DNA of 64,000 bases from Ziziphus jujuba (GCF_031755915.1 NC_083381.1:5220501-5284500), one strand, 5' to 3'; positions 1-12,374 are shown, counted from the stretch's first letter. Notes: generated by a model not told the origin, from the sequence alone. Program-made: numbers and translations.

Positions 1-348
1 TCCCTTTTTCCTCTCTATCCTGTATTACTTCTTATCTATCATTGTATAAATTCCACATTTATTTGTATAATGCTCTGTATACTGTTTTGGACGTGTAGTT
101 GTTCTTTATGCACTGGGTTGCTGCTGTTGTTTTTTTTTTAAGTGCTGAAATTTGTGGAACCAACTTGTAGTATTGTGGGAGGAATAAGGGGATGTTTATA
201 GAAGTGTGTTTTCAATGCAGGTAATTTTTGGTTAGTCCTACCCTTAAGGGAGGTGTTGCCGGATTTTCCGTTGGAAGGTTCGGTGGTATTTCCCTGGGAT
301 CAGGGCTTGTCTAGGGTTCCGGGGAAGAATTCTGGACGGGTCCTGACA
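1..348 (+). mobile_element. 3' end of a Tekay/Del-like LTR, running in from outside the window
   Basis: The segment ends in GGACGGGTCCTGACA at 348. It matches, in the opposite orientation, the left ends of the two solo LTRs at 16020 and 28875, including the stretch around TTCCGTTGGAAGGTTCGG. The bases after 348 (TAAAATG) are not a primer binding site, so this is probably a solo LTR or a 3' LTR end. The target duplication cannot be tested because the other end is outside the window. Retroelement assignment is by similarity to the other copies seen here. Confidence 0.8.
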
Positions 349-366
349 TAAAATGATGGAAAGGAT

Positions 367-1851
367 CTATAAAGAAGGAAGATCACCATAAATATCACCA
401 GTTGATTCTTCGTTTGTCTCATAGTCAAGATGTTCCTCATCTTCATCTACCTCACTAGTCATAATTTCAAACGCTACAATCTTAGTAATTATGGAATTAG
501 TAGAATAAGCCACAACTAATTCAAGGATACTTTCTGCAACAATATCATTTTGAACATTGGTATCTGTAATAGGCTGAGTCGAAGATGCAATTTCAACAAT
601 TGGTTTATTAAGGACCCCATAGACTGCAATAAGAGATTTTAGAGGGCTGTCAAATCACTCTTTTAAAATTCACATCAAAATCATCATCTAGGTGTGGACT
701 CCCTAACATTATCATATCAAAAGAAAGTTTCATCTAGTTTGGTGAAAAGAAGTTATGGATCCTTTCTCACATATAGTTTGTCTTCTCGTGCAAGTGGTTG
801 TTTTATCAAAGCTATATCTTCTAATTGATTTGCCTAAATAGACCAGTACTATATGACCACAATTGATAAAATCACTACGTATATTGTCCTTGTCTACTAG
901 AATTGGGAATATGAAAACGGGTTTGAGTTCTTCTTCAAAGAATTAAATTTAATCTCGCATTATGCCCTCAAATGAAATTGAAATTTGAGATTGTTAACTG
1001 GAACTCCTTGGTCTGACCTAAATTAATGAGCAAATCTATTTGGATAATAAGGCTCTACATAAAATTCCAAGCCTAACCTCACAGACCACATAAAAGTGCG
1101 CATTGAAACTAACGCCTTAAAATGAGCATTAGACAAATCCTCATTATCTAAATAGTTTGAGCTGTTCAATTTAGGAAAGGCATAGATTCGATAGCAGATA
1201 TACTGCTCTTCCCTTAAAACACGTAGACTTTCTTCAAGGTCATGGGCTTATTAGAAATACTAGCATGCTTATGTGAAAAAATAAGAGTCTAAAAAGAATT
1301 TGGTTGGGTCTTCAATCACAATAAAGTGTCATAAAGTACTCAGCAAGCCAACCAGCCATATAATTCATTGGAAGAAAAATAAAGGAACACCAATTGCATG
1401 AGGTTTTGGTACAGATATACCAAGAGCATGGTAAATATACCCCAAAATTGATGGTGCAAGTGAGCTTTTTTTCCGGTAAGCCATCAATGATGTTACATAA
1501 AAAGTCTAGGTCTGACAATGAATATTTCTTGTGGGAATACAAATCTACTAACTCACAAAGATAGAATGCAATCAGTGAGCCTTCTTTTGATACCTCCAAA
1601 GTCATGGTTCGAGGATTAGGAAATTTGGAAGGTTTCTTACAAAATTGAGAATAAGGACCAGCCTTAAAAAAAATAAAAAGAAAATCGGATCCAAAAGAAG
1701 ATTTAACCTTCAAGCCTATATAAATCAATTCCTCTATGTAAAAATACTCAATACATTGCTCCCAAGAAATCCTTGTACATTTAGGAAAATCGCAAAGATG
1801 AGCATGAATCCTTAATAGCTCCGAAATGGTAGGAAAAAAACAAAAAAACAA
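367..1851 (-). pseudogene. Decayed protein-coding remnant, probably transposon-derived
   Basis: On the minus strand an open frame of 179 codons runs from 1851 to 1312. A second coding-like stretch in readable frame ends at a TAG at 367-369; its acidic tail reads DEDEEHLDYETNEESTGDI. Just upstream of that tail a TGA (near 655) interrupts the frame, consistent with CGA to TGA decay, and the part between ~700 and 1312 is broken by stops. The 179-codon piece includes WYICTKTSCNWCSF and NYMAGWLAEYF. This resembles the tryptophan-rich plant-mobile-domain or transposon-associated proteins I know of, but the match is weak. I do not recognise a host gene. It ends 19 bp from the LTR end at 348. Function unknown; not expected to be functional. 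Confidence 0.4.
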
Positions 1852-3647
1852 AAAAAAAGAGAGGGTTGGTCACATTGAAGTGAGAAGTGGTGGTTTGGTG
1901 GTTATCAATCACATCCCTTCAATTTCTCATATTTTATCCATATAAAAATGAATACGGAAAAAATTATTTAAATTCATTGTAAAAAAAAAAGAAAAAAAAG
2001 AGGGGCATTAGACGTTAAAACGGGGAGTGCACAGTACCATTCCCCATCCCACTCTTTATGAGTGGTCATTTAATCAATTAACTGATCTTTTTTTCCCCTA
2101 TAAATACATGAAACAAGTTGGGAAAAGAAGAGAAAAAGAAAGTAAAAAAAGAGGGGAAAAAATCCAGAAAATTGAGAGTACAAAATAGAAAAAGACACAA
2201 AAAAAAAAAAAAGCATTAAGAGTCTTTCTTTTCTTTTCCTTTTTCCCCTTCTCTTTTAAGCTTTATTTCACCAATCTCCTAAAATTAATGGGATCCTATA
2301 AAGGTTTATGATCTAACATTTTCTGAGAATATGGAGTTTGGTAAATTTTCTTTCTTTTCGTCTATAGTTTTATTTACTTAATCTTCTTTTTCATTTCACT
2401 GATATATTGGTTTTAAATATCCTATAAAGGCAATTGGTGGGGAATTCCTTTAAAATTATATAAATATCTGTGGAATACTTTCACTATTGATCAATAAAGC
2501 CATTATGTCTGTCTGTTTTTGTTATTAAAAAAAAAAAAAAAGAAAAGTAAACAAAGCTGAAAAAAAAAATATTGTTATTTTGTTTATAAATTTTTCTTAA
2601 CTATTTTTCTTAAAATTTTTCCACTATTTTCCTAAAATAACCCAAATATTGGAAAATAATATTTCAGAAAGATAATAAAATTTCTGAAAAAGTTGGAGCA
2701 AAACATGTTTGCTTGCTGTTTGCGAAGTACGCAGGCATAAATTTTCTTTTATTATTTGGCTCTAAAACAAACAAACAAACAAACAAAAAAAGGTGAACAA
2801 AATCAATGGAAATTCTAAGTGGAATGTGAGAGGAAAAAAAAAAGATGCATGAATTCTTATTTGAAAAAAAAAAAAAAATCTGATTTGTTCTACCTTTATC
2901 ATCTCCAACTTAAGGGCGTACATTCTCCCAAAAATTCTATAAGATTTTTGAAAAAGTCAAATTAAAATATAAGGAATCTTGTTTGTGGTCTTAATGAGTC
3001 TGGAGATAAGGAAAGAAAGTGTTAAAAAGAATCTTTGATATCCGTGAGGCTAAACACCTAATCGGATGAAAGTTTGGCATTTTATTCTATGGGTATTAAT
3101 CAATTGTTCAGAATGCTCCCATAAATAAATGCTCAAAGGTTCTGCAAATAGAATGACATCAAGTTAGTTAGATTCTAAATTTAAAAAAAAAAAAAAAAAA
3201 ATTCTGCTTAGAGTGATAAAGGAAGGAAATTGAGTTAAAAAGCAATTGATTTCTCTTTTTAGCGATTCACGAGCAAGGAAGAAAGAATCTATAAAATGAG
3301 TATTGTTTTAGAAAAGGATACGAAAGCTTATTTAACTTTGAGAAAGGAGAAAAGTGATTTCTTCAGTCTATATAAAAAATAATAGTAAAAGATAAAATAC
3401 CAAACCTTGTTTTTCCTCGATAGTTGATTCTGACAACGGAAAAAAGAGAGAGGGGAAAAAAAAAAAAAAAGTTTGACAAGTGATTTCCTTTTTTATTTAC
3501 GAGAAATACCACAAAAAAAAATGTTAAAATGGGGATTTTATAACGTGAGTGGAGAAGGAATTAAAATTATAAAAGTCTAATCATATCAAATATTGGGTTA
3601 CTTATAAATTTTGTAATTCAATTTTTTAATTTAACTAGATGTTTAAA
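1852..3647. other. AT-rich intergenic DNA, no gene seen
   Basis: Long A and T runs, an A/G-rich tract (2105-2215) and short (AAAC)n at 2767-2786. No supported coding frame, RNA gene or terminal repeats were found. The stretch near 2490-2540 (AATAAAG followed by a poly-A run) looks like a polyadenylated end but has no recognisable body attached. Confidence 0.5.
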
Positions 3648-3775
3648 GACGAAGTGGATAGTTCCAGTGATTGAATATCTCTATTTATATTTATGAAAGC
3701 ATAGGTTCGAGTTATAGGGATACAAAAGTTTGCATAAATTTGTAATGTTAAATAAAAAAAAACTAGATGTTTAAA
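3633..3775 (+). mobile_element. SINE with 15-bp perfect target-site duplication
   Basis: The direct repeat AACTAGATGTTTAAA occurs at 3633-3647 and again at 3761-3775. The 113 bp between them begin GACGAAGTGGATAG, carry a tRNA-type B box (GGTTCGAGTTA near 3710) and end in an A-rich tail (AAATAAAAAAA). This is the standard structure of a tRNA-derived, Pol III-transcribed SINE copied by target-primed reverse transcription. The duplication and tail are seen directly; the tRNA origin is inferred from the B box, and the A box is weak. Confidence 0.8.
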
Positions 3776-4767
3776 AAATAAAAATAAAAAGTAATTTCCA
3801 TGTTGAATTAGTTTGCATTTAAGTTAAATTAAATTCAAAGTTGAATTATGGTTGCGATTATATAATAAATGTGTGGTCGGAATTTTTTTTGTGAAGGCAA
3901 ATTCTTTCATAGATTCCTAATAAAATGGGTCCAAAAATCTTCCATGTTAAATCAACTTTGAGCTTAACTTTTTGTTTATATCCAACTAAATAATGGATTT
4001 GTATTAAATAAAAATTCAATTCTATATCCAACTCTAAAATTGGACTTTCTAGTCATGTTTAAAAATCCAAATTGAATTAAGTGGGCTGCGAAAAATTAAA
4101 AAGCCAAGTAATCAATTTCCAAACAAAATGTGACTTTTAAAGAAAAAAAGTTCAACACATTTCGAGCCCAAAGCTCAAAGCCCAACAAAGTGAATTAGGA
4201 CCCAATTAATTTTGGGGGAAATAACAAAGGGGAATTTGGTCCAATACGATTCTTTGAAGGGCTCTAAAGATATTTATCCATCCTATTCCAATTTTTGTTA
4301 TTTTACCCTCTCATTTTAAAATATTCCTAAATTATCATTTTCAAATATAAAAGATGAAATTAAGATGAAAGGGTTATCCAATGGTGAATGACGACTCCAA
4401 TGGTAATGGAGATGATTAATAGAATTGGTTTTGCTCCCTGAAATGGTTATGGGTTTTGGAGGGGGATTATTGGTTTGGGATTGTGGTGGTGGTGGTGGAG
4501 ATGAAGAAGAAGCTCGAATCGAGAAGTATGTTTTGTGGGGTTTTGAAAGGGGAGAGAAAAATGTAGTGGGTTTGTGGGAAAAGAGTAGTGTAGATGATCG
4601 GAGGGTTCATGCCATCAAGGGTGCTTGCTGAAGGGTTCATGCCATCATGGGTTTTTGTCAAGGTACCTTTTTTTTTTTTTTTTTTTGGTTCCTTTCTTCT
4701 TTCTTTCAATGTTTAGGTAAAGTTGCATTCCCAAAGTTACTTATGTAGTTGTTTATATGAATATCAG
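3776..4767. other. AT-rich spacer with a GGT/GAA-rich patch
   Basis: No recognised gene. A short GC-richer patch (4425-4660) contains (GGT)n, GAAGAAGAAGC, and a direct repeat of GGGTTCATGCCATCA at about 4604 and 4632. The 68-codon frame across it has no recognisable family features and I do not call it a gene. Confidence 0.4.
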
Positions 4768-5068
4768 AACAAGCCCCTTATTCCAAAACTGGTAATGCTT
4801 TATTTGCCTGGCTTGGATGCTTCTTTGTACTTATCATAGTCGAAACTAATTCTGAGCCTCAGAGAGTTCTGTGGGAATCCATAGGCAGTTTTGGCTCTTA
4901 GGTTGGTAAGAATGTGGTTTTGCAATTGCTATTTTTAAGTATTGTTGTGTACTTCTATTTTCTTAACTTTGTGGTTGTTATTATTTTTGCTTTCTCTGTG
5001 TTAGTTGTGTCTCAGATGGCATGCAAACATGCACTCCCAAAAAGCAAGCTAAAAAGAAAGAGGGAAAA
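4768..5068 (+). pseudogene. Gene fragment resembling a plant SDN5/REX1-like RNA exonuclease, with intron
   Basis: The frame from 4768 reads [20 protein letters not shown], then LREFCGNP, then AVLAL, with TAG stops inside SLYLS*SK and NP*AV. It ends in an AG|GT donor at 4901/4902. A TTAG acceptor ends at 5004, and joining AG to TTGTGTC restores SCVSDGMQT followed by a Lys-rich stretch. The split serine codon and conserved wording on both sides show a genomic, intron-bearing copy, not a processed one. The wording matches what I recall of small-RNA-degrading nuclease 5-like (REX1-type DEDD exonuclease) proteins. The catalytic domain is absent and two nonsense codons are present. It lies ~460 bp from the chromovirus insertion. 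Family assignment is moderate; pseudogene status is firm. Confidence 0.5.
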
Positions 5069-5577
5069 AAGTAATTCGGTTTCAAGGAATTATAAGCTAA
5101 CAACTAAACAAGGTAACTAATACTTGTAGAAGTATTTTCATTTGGTTGACTAATTATATCATTCGTCCCTTTGTTTTTGATTTACATGATGAAATCAGGA
5201 ATAACATGGACTAAAATAATATTTTACTAGAGGAAACTTATTTTTGTCAGTAGAATAATATGCCACTAGCACCAGGAAGCTCTTTACCTATAATTATTTT
5301 TATTTTTTGTATCAAGAGGTATTAAAAAATTTAGAAAAATAAATGAAGGAATAGTATAGAGAGGAACCAAACTGGAGTTTAGGTTTTCCAAAAGAAAGTC
5401 TATATAACACATGCTTCCATCTTAAGTTCTTGTACATATAGACATAATTCCTAATAGCTTTAGTTTTCAGAATCTGTGGTAAGTTAACAAATTTTTTTTT
5501 TATTTTTTTTTTTACAAGTATATATATATATATATGTACTATGCATGTAGCTTCTTGTTCTTCTAGTTTCTCGCAAG
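5069..5577. other. Spacer between gene fragment and chromovirus
   Basis: AT-rich sequence with a poly-T/(TA)n tract at 5490-5535. No gene seen. Confidence 0.4.
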
Positions 5578-5582
5578 AGTGG

Positions 5583-6103
5583 TGTCACAGTCCCACTGTC
5601 TCGAGTGTGCAACGTGGCCCGTGCGGTGCTTACTAGCCCCTCGCAGGTAGAAAGCCAACCGTTAGTGTCCCTCACAAGCAAATAACTCACATGATATTAG
5701 TATTGTGCAAGCACAAAGCAAGCAATAAAACATATAACAACAATCGTTAGTAAATGGGCAAGCAAACAAGGCAACAATACAATTGAATAAAATGCATTTG
5801 TTTTATTGGGTCTCGATGGAGAGAACAGCAGATAGGTTTACAAGCACGTTATTAAACGTTCTCATCTACGTTAGTGGTCTACCCCAACAACCCGCCGACT
5901 AGTCACTCCCCTCTAAAGAGCTTATTTAGCCATTTTCATCCTGGTAAGAATATACATTGAAATATGCAAGGAATCATAATGGCATTATTTCCTATAATGC
6001 AAAACATAAATCCAAGCAAGTGACCATGGACTTGACTAATGATCCTGGATGAACTTAGCTTGATGATTACAACCAAAATGCAAAGGTGTGCATGACTCTC
6101 ATG
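5583..6103 (-). repeat. 3' LTR of the chromovirus
   Basis: About 520 bp, starting TGTCACAGTCCCACTG on the plus strand and matched by 10444-10962. The two copies share the blocks around TGTGCAACGTGG, AAGCCAACCGTTA and CTCTAAAGAGCTTATTTAGC. Confidence 0.9.
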
Positions 6104-6114
6104 TCCTCCCTCAC

Positions 6115-9100
6115 CTATTCTGTTGGCATCCTTGACGACTCGACTAATTTAAATTTTTTGATTATTTGCTTGTAGGGTGTCAAGTTGACATCTTTCTCCA
6201 AGCCAATCTCTTCATCTCCTAATCCCTTCGACTTGATGAGGTACTCACATACTGGCTGTCTATGGACGTGTCTAACTCGTTTAGCTAGGATTTTCTCCAT
6301 TTCCTTCGTTATCTTTGACAGCTTGATGTTGACATAGCCTTTTGCTAGGTTGTTGCGAGCTGGATCTTCCTTGCTGGATGGTATAGCTTGAGGTTGGTGA
6401 CATGGAATATTGGGTGCACCTTTATCCATTCTAGTGTTACTACCTTATACGAGGCTCTCCTGACCTTGGTGATGATTGGCATCGATCCTTCATACTTCCT
6501 CATCAATCTAGGGTCCCTATCTTGAACCAATGAAATTGTTCTCGTGTTAGTTTCACCATCACCATGTTTCCACGTTGAACTCTAAAGGTCTCCGCTCTTT
6601 GTCTGCCCATTTCTTCATTTGATCGGCTGCCTTCTCCAAGTAGGCTTTAACTATCTCCATGTTGCTCTTCCATTCCTTAGTGAAGTTGAAAGTCCTTGGG
6701 TTTTTACCTTAATACTCATTAACAGTATGTGGTAGCAGGGGCTTCTGACCATTAACTATTTCAAGTGGACACTTGTTAATGGGGGATCTCTTTTGTGCAT
6801 TAAAGCAAAATTGGGCTACATCAAGGAGCTGTGTCCAATTCTTCTCATTAGAGTTGACAAAGTGTTGTAGGTATTCCTCCAACATGCCATTGAATCTTTT
6901 AGTCTGCCTATCTATTTCTGGGTGATAACTGGAGGAGATGTTGAGCTGAAACCTAAAAAGCCTAAATAGGTCTATTCAGAAAGACCCCGTGAATTTTGTA
7001 TCTTTATCACTAACAGTATGTTTGAGGCACACCTGAGTATTTTTGCCCAAACTTGAAGAATAGGCAAGCAGTCTCCTCAGCCGTGTAGTATTTCAAGGTT
7101 GGGATGAAAGTCGCATATTTTGAGAATCTATCCACAACCATTAAAATACTTGTTAGATCCCTAAACTTAGGAAGGTTGGTGATGAAATCAAGCGACACGC
7201 TTTCCCATGGGCGAGTCGGGACGAGGAGTGGTTCCAATAACCATGAAGGTTTCTATCTCTCCACTTTGTCATGCTGGCATACAAGACAGGTTCGGGTGTA
7301 GTCTATGATATCATTGCTCATCTGCGGCCAATACTATCCTTATTTGATCAATGCGTACATCCTTTGCCATCTTGGGTGTCCTGCTCATAGGATATCATGG
7401 CATTCCCGCACTAGCATTTTTCTTAGATCCCCAGATCTTGGGACAAACAATTTATCCTCCTTTGTCCTTAGTAGGTCGTTTTCCTCCCAAAATCGATGTG
7501 TTTTCCCTTTTTTGCAAAATTTTAGGATGTTCTGTGCTCATGGATCTCCCCCTAAGTGCCCTTTCTAAGTTCTCGTATCGAAGTGGCTATAGTGCTTACT
7601 GCCACATTAGCTAGCATCCTTGACACTGCGAATTCTATCTTGCGGCTAAAGGCATCAGCAGCTTGGTTTTTAGTCCCCGCTTTATGTTTGAAGTGAAAGT
7701 TGAACTCCGCAATGAACTCATGCCAATGGATTTGTTTTGGGGTTAGCTTTGGTTGTGTGAGGAAGTGACTGACCGCTGAGTTATCAATCTTCACGATATA
7801 TCTTGGCCCCAATAAGTAGTGTCTCCATGTCCTCAAATAGTGGATCACATCAAGCATCTCTTTCTCTTGGATGGTGTAGTTCCTTTTCACTCTTGACAGT
7901 TTTCTACTTTTAAAGGCGATGGGGTGGTCATCCTGAAGTAAGACTCTGCCCAATGGTATATCATTCGATAAATCGGCGATAGTAATTTGCTAACCCGAGA
8001 AAGGATCTAAGATCTTTATTATTGGCGGGAGTTTTCCACTCCTAGATAGACTTCACCTTTTCCATGTCCATGTGAATTTTTCCCTCCTCGACAATATGGC
8101 CTAAAAATTTGATTCGTCTTTTGGCAAAAGCACATTTCTCTCTTTTTAAAAGCAGTTGGTTTTCCCGAAATCTTTGGAGCACTAACCAAATATGCTTGAC
8201 ATGTTCTTTAGGAGAACTAAAGATCAGAATGTCATCTAGATACACCACCACGAACTTGTCAAGAAAGTCATGGAATATTTGGTCATAAGAGTGCAAAATG
8301 TCGCCAGCGCATTGTTTAGCCCAAATGTCATGACCAAGAATTCAAAAGACCCATATCGATGATATGGATAGTCTTCTCTTCATCTTCTTCAGCGATTCTC
8401 ACTTGATAATATCCTAATCTTAAGTCCAACTTAGTGAAGAATTTGGCACCACTGAGTTGGTCGGACAAGTTTGCAATTAAAGGGATTGCATGTTTGTTCA
8501 GCAAGGTGACCTTGTTTGATGCTATGTAGTCCACACATAGATGTAGACTTCCATCTTTCTTCTTTTAAAACAATACTGAAGTGTCGTACGATGCTTTCGA
8601 GGGTCTGATGAACCCTGCTTCCAAAAGTTCCGTCAGTTGCTTCCGTAGTTCAGTTAGCTCTAAGGGAGCCATTCTATATGGTGCATTTTCTAGGGATTTC
8701 ACCCCAAGCATTAGTTCAATTTTGTGATTAACGTCACATCGAGGGAGCAGGTTCCTCAGTAAGTTATCTGGCGTCACATTTTTGAAAGCTTCTACCACAG
8801 TTGGAGGGGGTTCATCATCCTTGCCTTCTTTTGCCACTACTAATGCTACATAAGAAGGTTCTTTGCATTTTAACCATTTCTTAAACTGGAGTGCTGATAA
8901 GAACGTAGAGTCACTTAATTGTTTCTTTGAGCTGGAATGACTCCAATTTGTTCTCCAATTATCAACAAACTATTAACGGCGGGAATGGGGATCACTTTCT
9001 TCTCCACTAGAAAGTTCATGCCCAAAATGACATCAAAATTGTCCATCGAGACCACAATCAAGTCCACATTAGTCCTCCCAAAATCCTAACTTGAGAAGTA

Positions 9101-10395
9101 CTTGTTTTACCAAACCCACCTTGGGTAAGGGTTTAGAGTTCATAGCCTTCATCTATCTCACATCCCTGTGCAAGCTTAAGCCTAATCTCTTGGCTTCGTT
9201 TTCTGAGCAAAAGTTATAAGTGGTGTCCGTGTCCACCATCACGCTCTTCACGACCTTCCTATTGATCACCACGTTCACAAACATGAGACCTTTCTCATTG
9301 ATCTTCTTGGATTGAACCACCTGCCTATTGAGGGCATTCAAGAATCTCAATGCCACTTGGGCACAGTCTTCACTTTCTTCTACTATCTCCTCTTGTGCCT
9401 CCACATGCTCTCGGGTGTGAATGGAAGCCTGTAGTGCATTGACAGTTATTCGATGAGGACATTCGGCCACTCTATGTGGACCATTACATAAGAAGCATGG
9501 TATCAGTCTGGGCTTGGTCCTGAATGCATTGAAAGTGCATGGCAGAGGGTCTCTAATGTTCAGAGGCTTCCTGTTGTCGCCTCCCTTAGGTTTCAAGAGG
9601 TTGGGGTCTCCTGTTGCTAGGGCTTTCAGACGAGTAATCCATTAGGAGTTCTGCTGCCCCTAATGTCGATGCTAGATCCTACACATTTTGTCGTTGAAGC
9701 TCTACCCTCGCCCAAGGCTTCAAACCTTCCAGGAAGTAAAAGAGCTTGTCCTTTTTTGACATATCACGGATATCTAACATGAGCGTTGAGAATGCCTTCA
9801 CATGATCTCTCATGTTGCCAGTTTATTTTAGCTCTCTTAGATGTCGACGGGCAATGTAATCCACATTCCCGGGAAGGAATTGGTTCTTGAGTTCCTCCTA
9901 CAATTGGTCCCACATATCAATAACTCATCTGTTGTTTTTAATGTTCTTATATTTGGATCGCCATAATAGTTTTGCATAGTTGATGAGGTACGTTGTGGCC
10001 ATTGTCACCTTCATTTCCTTCGAATCGAGTCTCAATGCTCAAAAGTATTATTCCATGTCAAATATAAAGTTTTCAAGCTCTTTTGCATCGCGCACACCTC
10101 CATATGCTTGGGACTCGGGCACTCTGTGTGGCCCATAATGGTGAGGGTGAGCTTAGTATTATCTAACCCATCTCATTTTGAATGCTTCCACGGTGGCCTG
10201 AAAGTCTTCCCTCAGGTCATTCACAGTAGCTGCCATGCTAGATATTGCCTCTTCCATGGCTCCATCTCTCTCGCTTGGACTTGCTAAATCATCGATCACC
10301 TCCATCTTTTCAAAGAATTCATGCCAATTATGGCCTTTGACATGTGCATCCATGATCCTAGTGGTCGATAGTATCGAATCGCATCTCATTCATTA
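6115..10395 (-). pseudogene. Chromovirus gag-pol remnant (gag, PR, RT, RH, IN, chromodomain)
   Basis: Read on the minus strand from 10389. The gag start (10389-10159) is followed by degenerate gag. A zinc knuckle (CFLCNGPHRVAECPHR, ~9435-9490) comes next, then a protease-like stretch where the expected DTG/DSG reads DTDTTYN (~9220). RT has the YLDD active site (VVYLDDILIF, ~8230). RNase H follows (7553-7953), then integrase (CLVCQHDKVER, WESVSLDFITNLPK, VVDRFSKYATFIP; ~6990-7290). Next come the integrase C-terminus (KVHPIFHVTNLKLYHP, ~6380) and a chromodomain (EYLIKSKGLGDEEIG, ~6220). The chain is broken into at least eight frames by stops and frameshifts, so it cannot make one polyprotein. 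The chromodomain places it among chromoviruses; the lineage within that group (Galadriel-like?) is not certain. Confidence 0.88.
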
Positions 10396-10409
10396 GATTC
10401 GGCATCTGT

Positions 10410-10443
10410 GTTAATCAACTAGCAACCATGCTCTGATATCGAC
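10410..10443 (-). other. Primer binding site (initiator tRNA-Met type) of the chromovirus
   Basis: Immediately inside the 5' LTR the minus strand reads GATATCAGAGCATGGTT, close to the TGGTATCAGAGC-type site used by many plant LTR retrotransposons. Confidence 0.75.
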
Positions 10444-10962
10444 TGTCACAATCCCACTATCTCAAGTGTGCAACGTGGGTCATGTGGTGCTTACTAGCCC
10501 TTCACAGGTAGTAAGCCAACCGTTAATGTCCTTAGCAAGCAAATAACGCACACGATTTTAGTATTGTGCAAGCACCAAGCATGTAATAAAACATATCACA
10601 ACAATCGTTAGTAAAGGGGCAATCAAAGAAGGCAACAACACAGTTGAATAAAATGTATTTGTTTTATTGGGGGATGGAGAGAATAGCAGAGAGGTTTACA
10701 AGCACGCTATTAAAAGTTCTCTCACCTATGCTAGCGATCTAGCCCAATAACTTGCCGACTAGCTACCCCCCTCTAAAGAGCTTATTTAGCAATTTTCATC
10801 CTGGCAAGAATATACATTGAAATATGTGAGAAATCATAATGGCACTATTTCCTACAATGTAAAACATAAATCTAATCAAGTGACCATGAGCTTGACTAAT
10901 GACCCTGGATGAACTTAGCTTGGTGTTTACAACCAAAATGCAAAGTATGTGTGACTCTCACA
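10444..10962 (-). repeat. 5' LTR of the chromovirus
   Basis: About 519 bp, the partner of 5583-6103. It keeps TG...CA termini on both sides (TGTCACAATCCC at 10444, ...CTCACA at 10962) and is followed by the AGTGG duplication. Confidence 0.9.
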
Positions 10963-10967
10963 AGTGG

Positions 10968-11605
10968 CATGTGAATAAGTTATATTATAATGCAATAAAT
11001 GATTAATTGACACAAATATAGAGTTCATAGAGCTGGTTGCTGCAATTGAAATCCTAAGATCAATTGATACTACCCAAAAGTATGGTGTGAATCCATACAC
11101 CATGAACTACGCAAAGGTTTAAAACAATGATACTATAATCTAGGATTTTTAACTGATGCTTATATGTTACTTGTGCTCTTTGCATAAAATTACTACAGTG
11201 ATTATGGCATTTTACATCTGTAGGTATCAATCTGATTGGGCTTAATTCTTTGAATACACCAAGACTACATTTAGGTATCAAGCTTTCTATCAAAAGTGAA
11301 GAATGATAAACAAATCATGGCAAACTATGATTTAACTTTCTATCATATGGTTTTGTAGTCAAATCAACTTTTGACATAAATTTACGTTGTGCAATTGCTT
11401 ATATACATATTAAAATTCATATACTCTATTTGTAATATTGCTCCACATTAGTGCAGTTGTTTAAATCTATGTAAGGTTTAGGTAAAATTGTGGTTTACTC
11501 TCTACCATTGACGACTAACATCTAAAGCATGTGGTGTTTGAGGTTCTCTAATTGCTGCTTGTCCTCTAGTATGATGATGGGAGGTAGAGATTGCAATAAT
11601 TTAGA
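10968..11605. other. Unassigned sequence between chromovirus and ROP-GEF fragment
   Basis: No convincing gene. A short frame near 11070-11115 (YGVNPYTMNYAK) looks coding-like and could belong to another captured fragment, but I cannot name it. Before the chromovirus inserted, this DNA continued directly from 5577. Confidence 0.35.
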
Positions 11606-12215
11606 GAATCCACAAATTAGATCCTTAAGTTTGCCATGGCAATCAATAGTAAAGTTCTGGCTAAGATGGAAATCCTAAATGCTTACTTACAGAGCTTGCC
11701 TAAGGTATGGGAACCAATGTTATTATATATTCTATGTATGATTAGAGTATCAAATCAAAATGCTACTGCAACTTTTTATTTTCTTCAATGCTTGTTTTTT
11801 GGTCATTTTGATGATATTAACAAATGGGAAAACTGGAGAATCCTTTATGCTACAGAATGTGGGATAGTCGTTTCTTGAAAGCTATTCTAGGGTGATGGAA
11901 AGCTTAGCCTTCAATATAATGGCAAGGGTTGATGATCTCCTGTATGTAGATGATGCCACAAAACAACACTCTGCTTCAGAATCTATGTCTCTATATGACC
12001 AAGGAAGATTTGGCGGCACTCTTCCAAAACAAAAGCATATATCACCAAGCCCTTTCTCAATTCAACACACTATTTGTGCCTCTCCATTTACATTACCGGC
12101 ATCTTATCCTCGCAACCAAATAGTTGTAAGCCCTGGTGAAAGATTGAAATGTTCCATAAGGAAGCATAACACAGCTGATACACTAGATGAGGAGTTTGGA
12201 AAACTAACTTTCTAA
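11606..12215 (+). pseudogene. ROP guanine-nucleotide exchange factor (PRONE-type) gene fragment
   Basis: The frame from 11606 reads ESTN*ILKFAMAINSKVLAKM, then AYLQSLPK, and ends in a CCTAAG|GTATGG donor at 11704/11705. A TACAG acceptor at 11855 opens a second block. It reads NVG*SFLESYSRVMESLAFN, then ARVDDLLYVDDATK, and runs to a stop at 12213-12215. These are hallmark PRONE phrases of plant ROP-GEFs, which activate ROP/RAC GTPases at the plasma membrane. The exons normally lying between the blocks are missing, and each block has an in-frame TAG; the first sits where the family usually has Gln. The intron border shows it derives from genomic DNA. Nearly all of the catalytic PRONE core is absent. 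Confidence 0.82.
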
Positions 12216-12374
12216 TTATGTGGAAATAATTGGGTTCATTTTTAGACTAATTAGTAGCTCAAGGTTTGGGTAAACTTCAGAACTAATGTTGGCCAATTCT
12301 CGGTCTGTATGTAGCACAAAGATGATATTGTTTGCCTTTTAGAAAGTAATTAAGGTTTAGATATTAGATTTTTT

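Larger units (their letters stand above)
5578..10967 (-). mobile_element. Complete Ty3/gypsy chromovirus with 5-bp target duplication
   Basis: The element runs 5583-10962 on the minus strand and is bracketed by AGTGG at 5578-5582 and 10963-10967. LTRs are 5583-6103 and 10444-10962. Beside the right-hand (5') LTR the minus strand reads ATATCAGAGCATGGTT, a primer binding site for initiator tRNA-Met. Beside the left-hand (3') LTR it reads AGGTGAGGGAGGA, a polypurine tract. Coding order gag, zinc knuckle, protease, RT, RNase H, integrase, chromodomain is Ty3/gypsy order. The LTRs differ at many positions, often C/T or G/A at CpG sites, so the insertion is old. The left 3' LTR ends TG where the right copy ends CA. 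Confidence 0.92.

Noticed and set aside
4425..4709. Overlapping 68- and 80-codon frames
   Set aside because: Gly-rich and Lys-rich simple sequence, no recognisable motif, and no conserved splice context.
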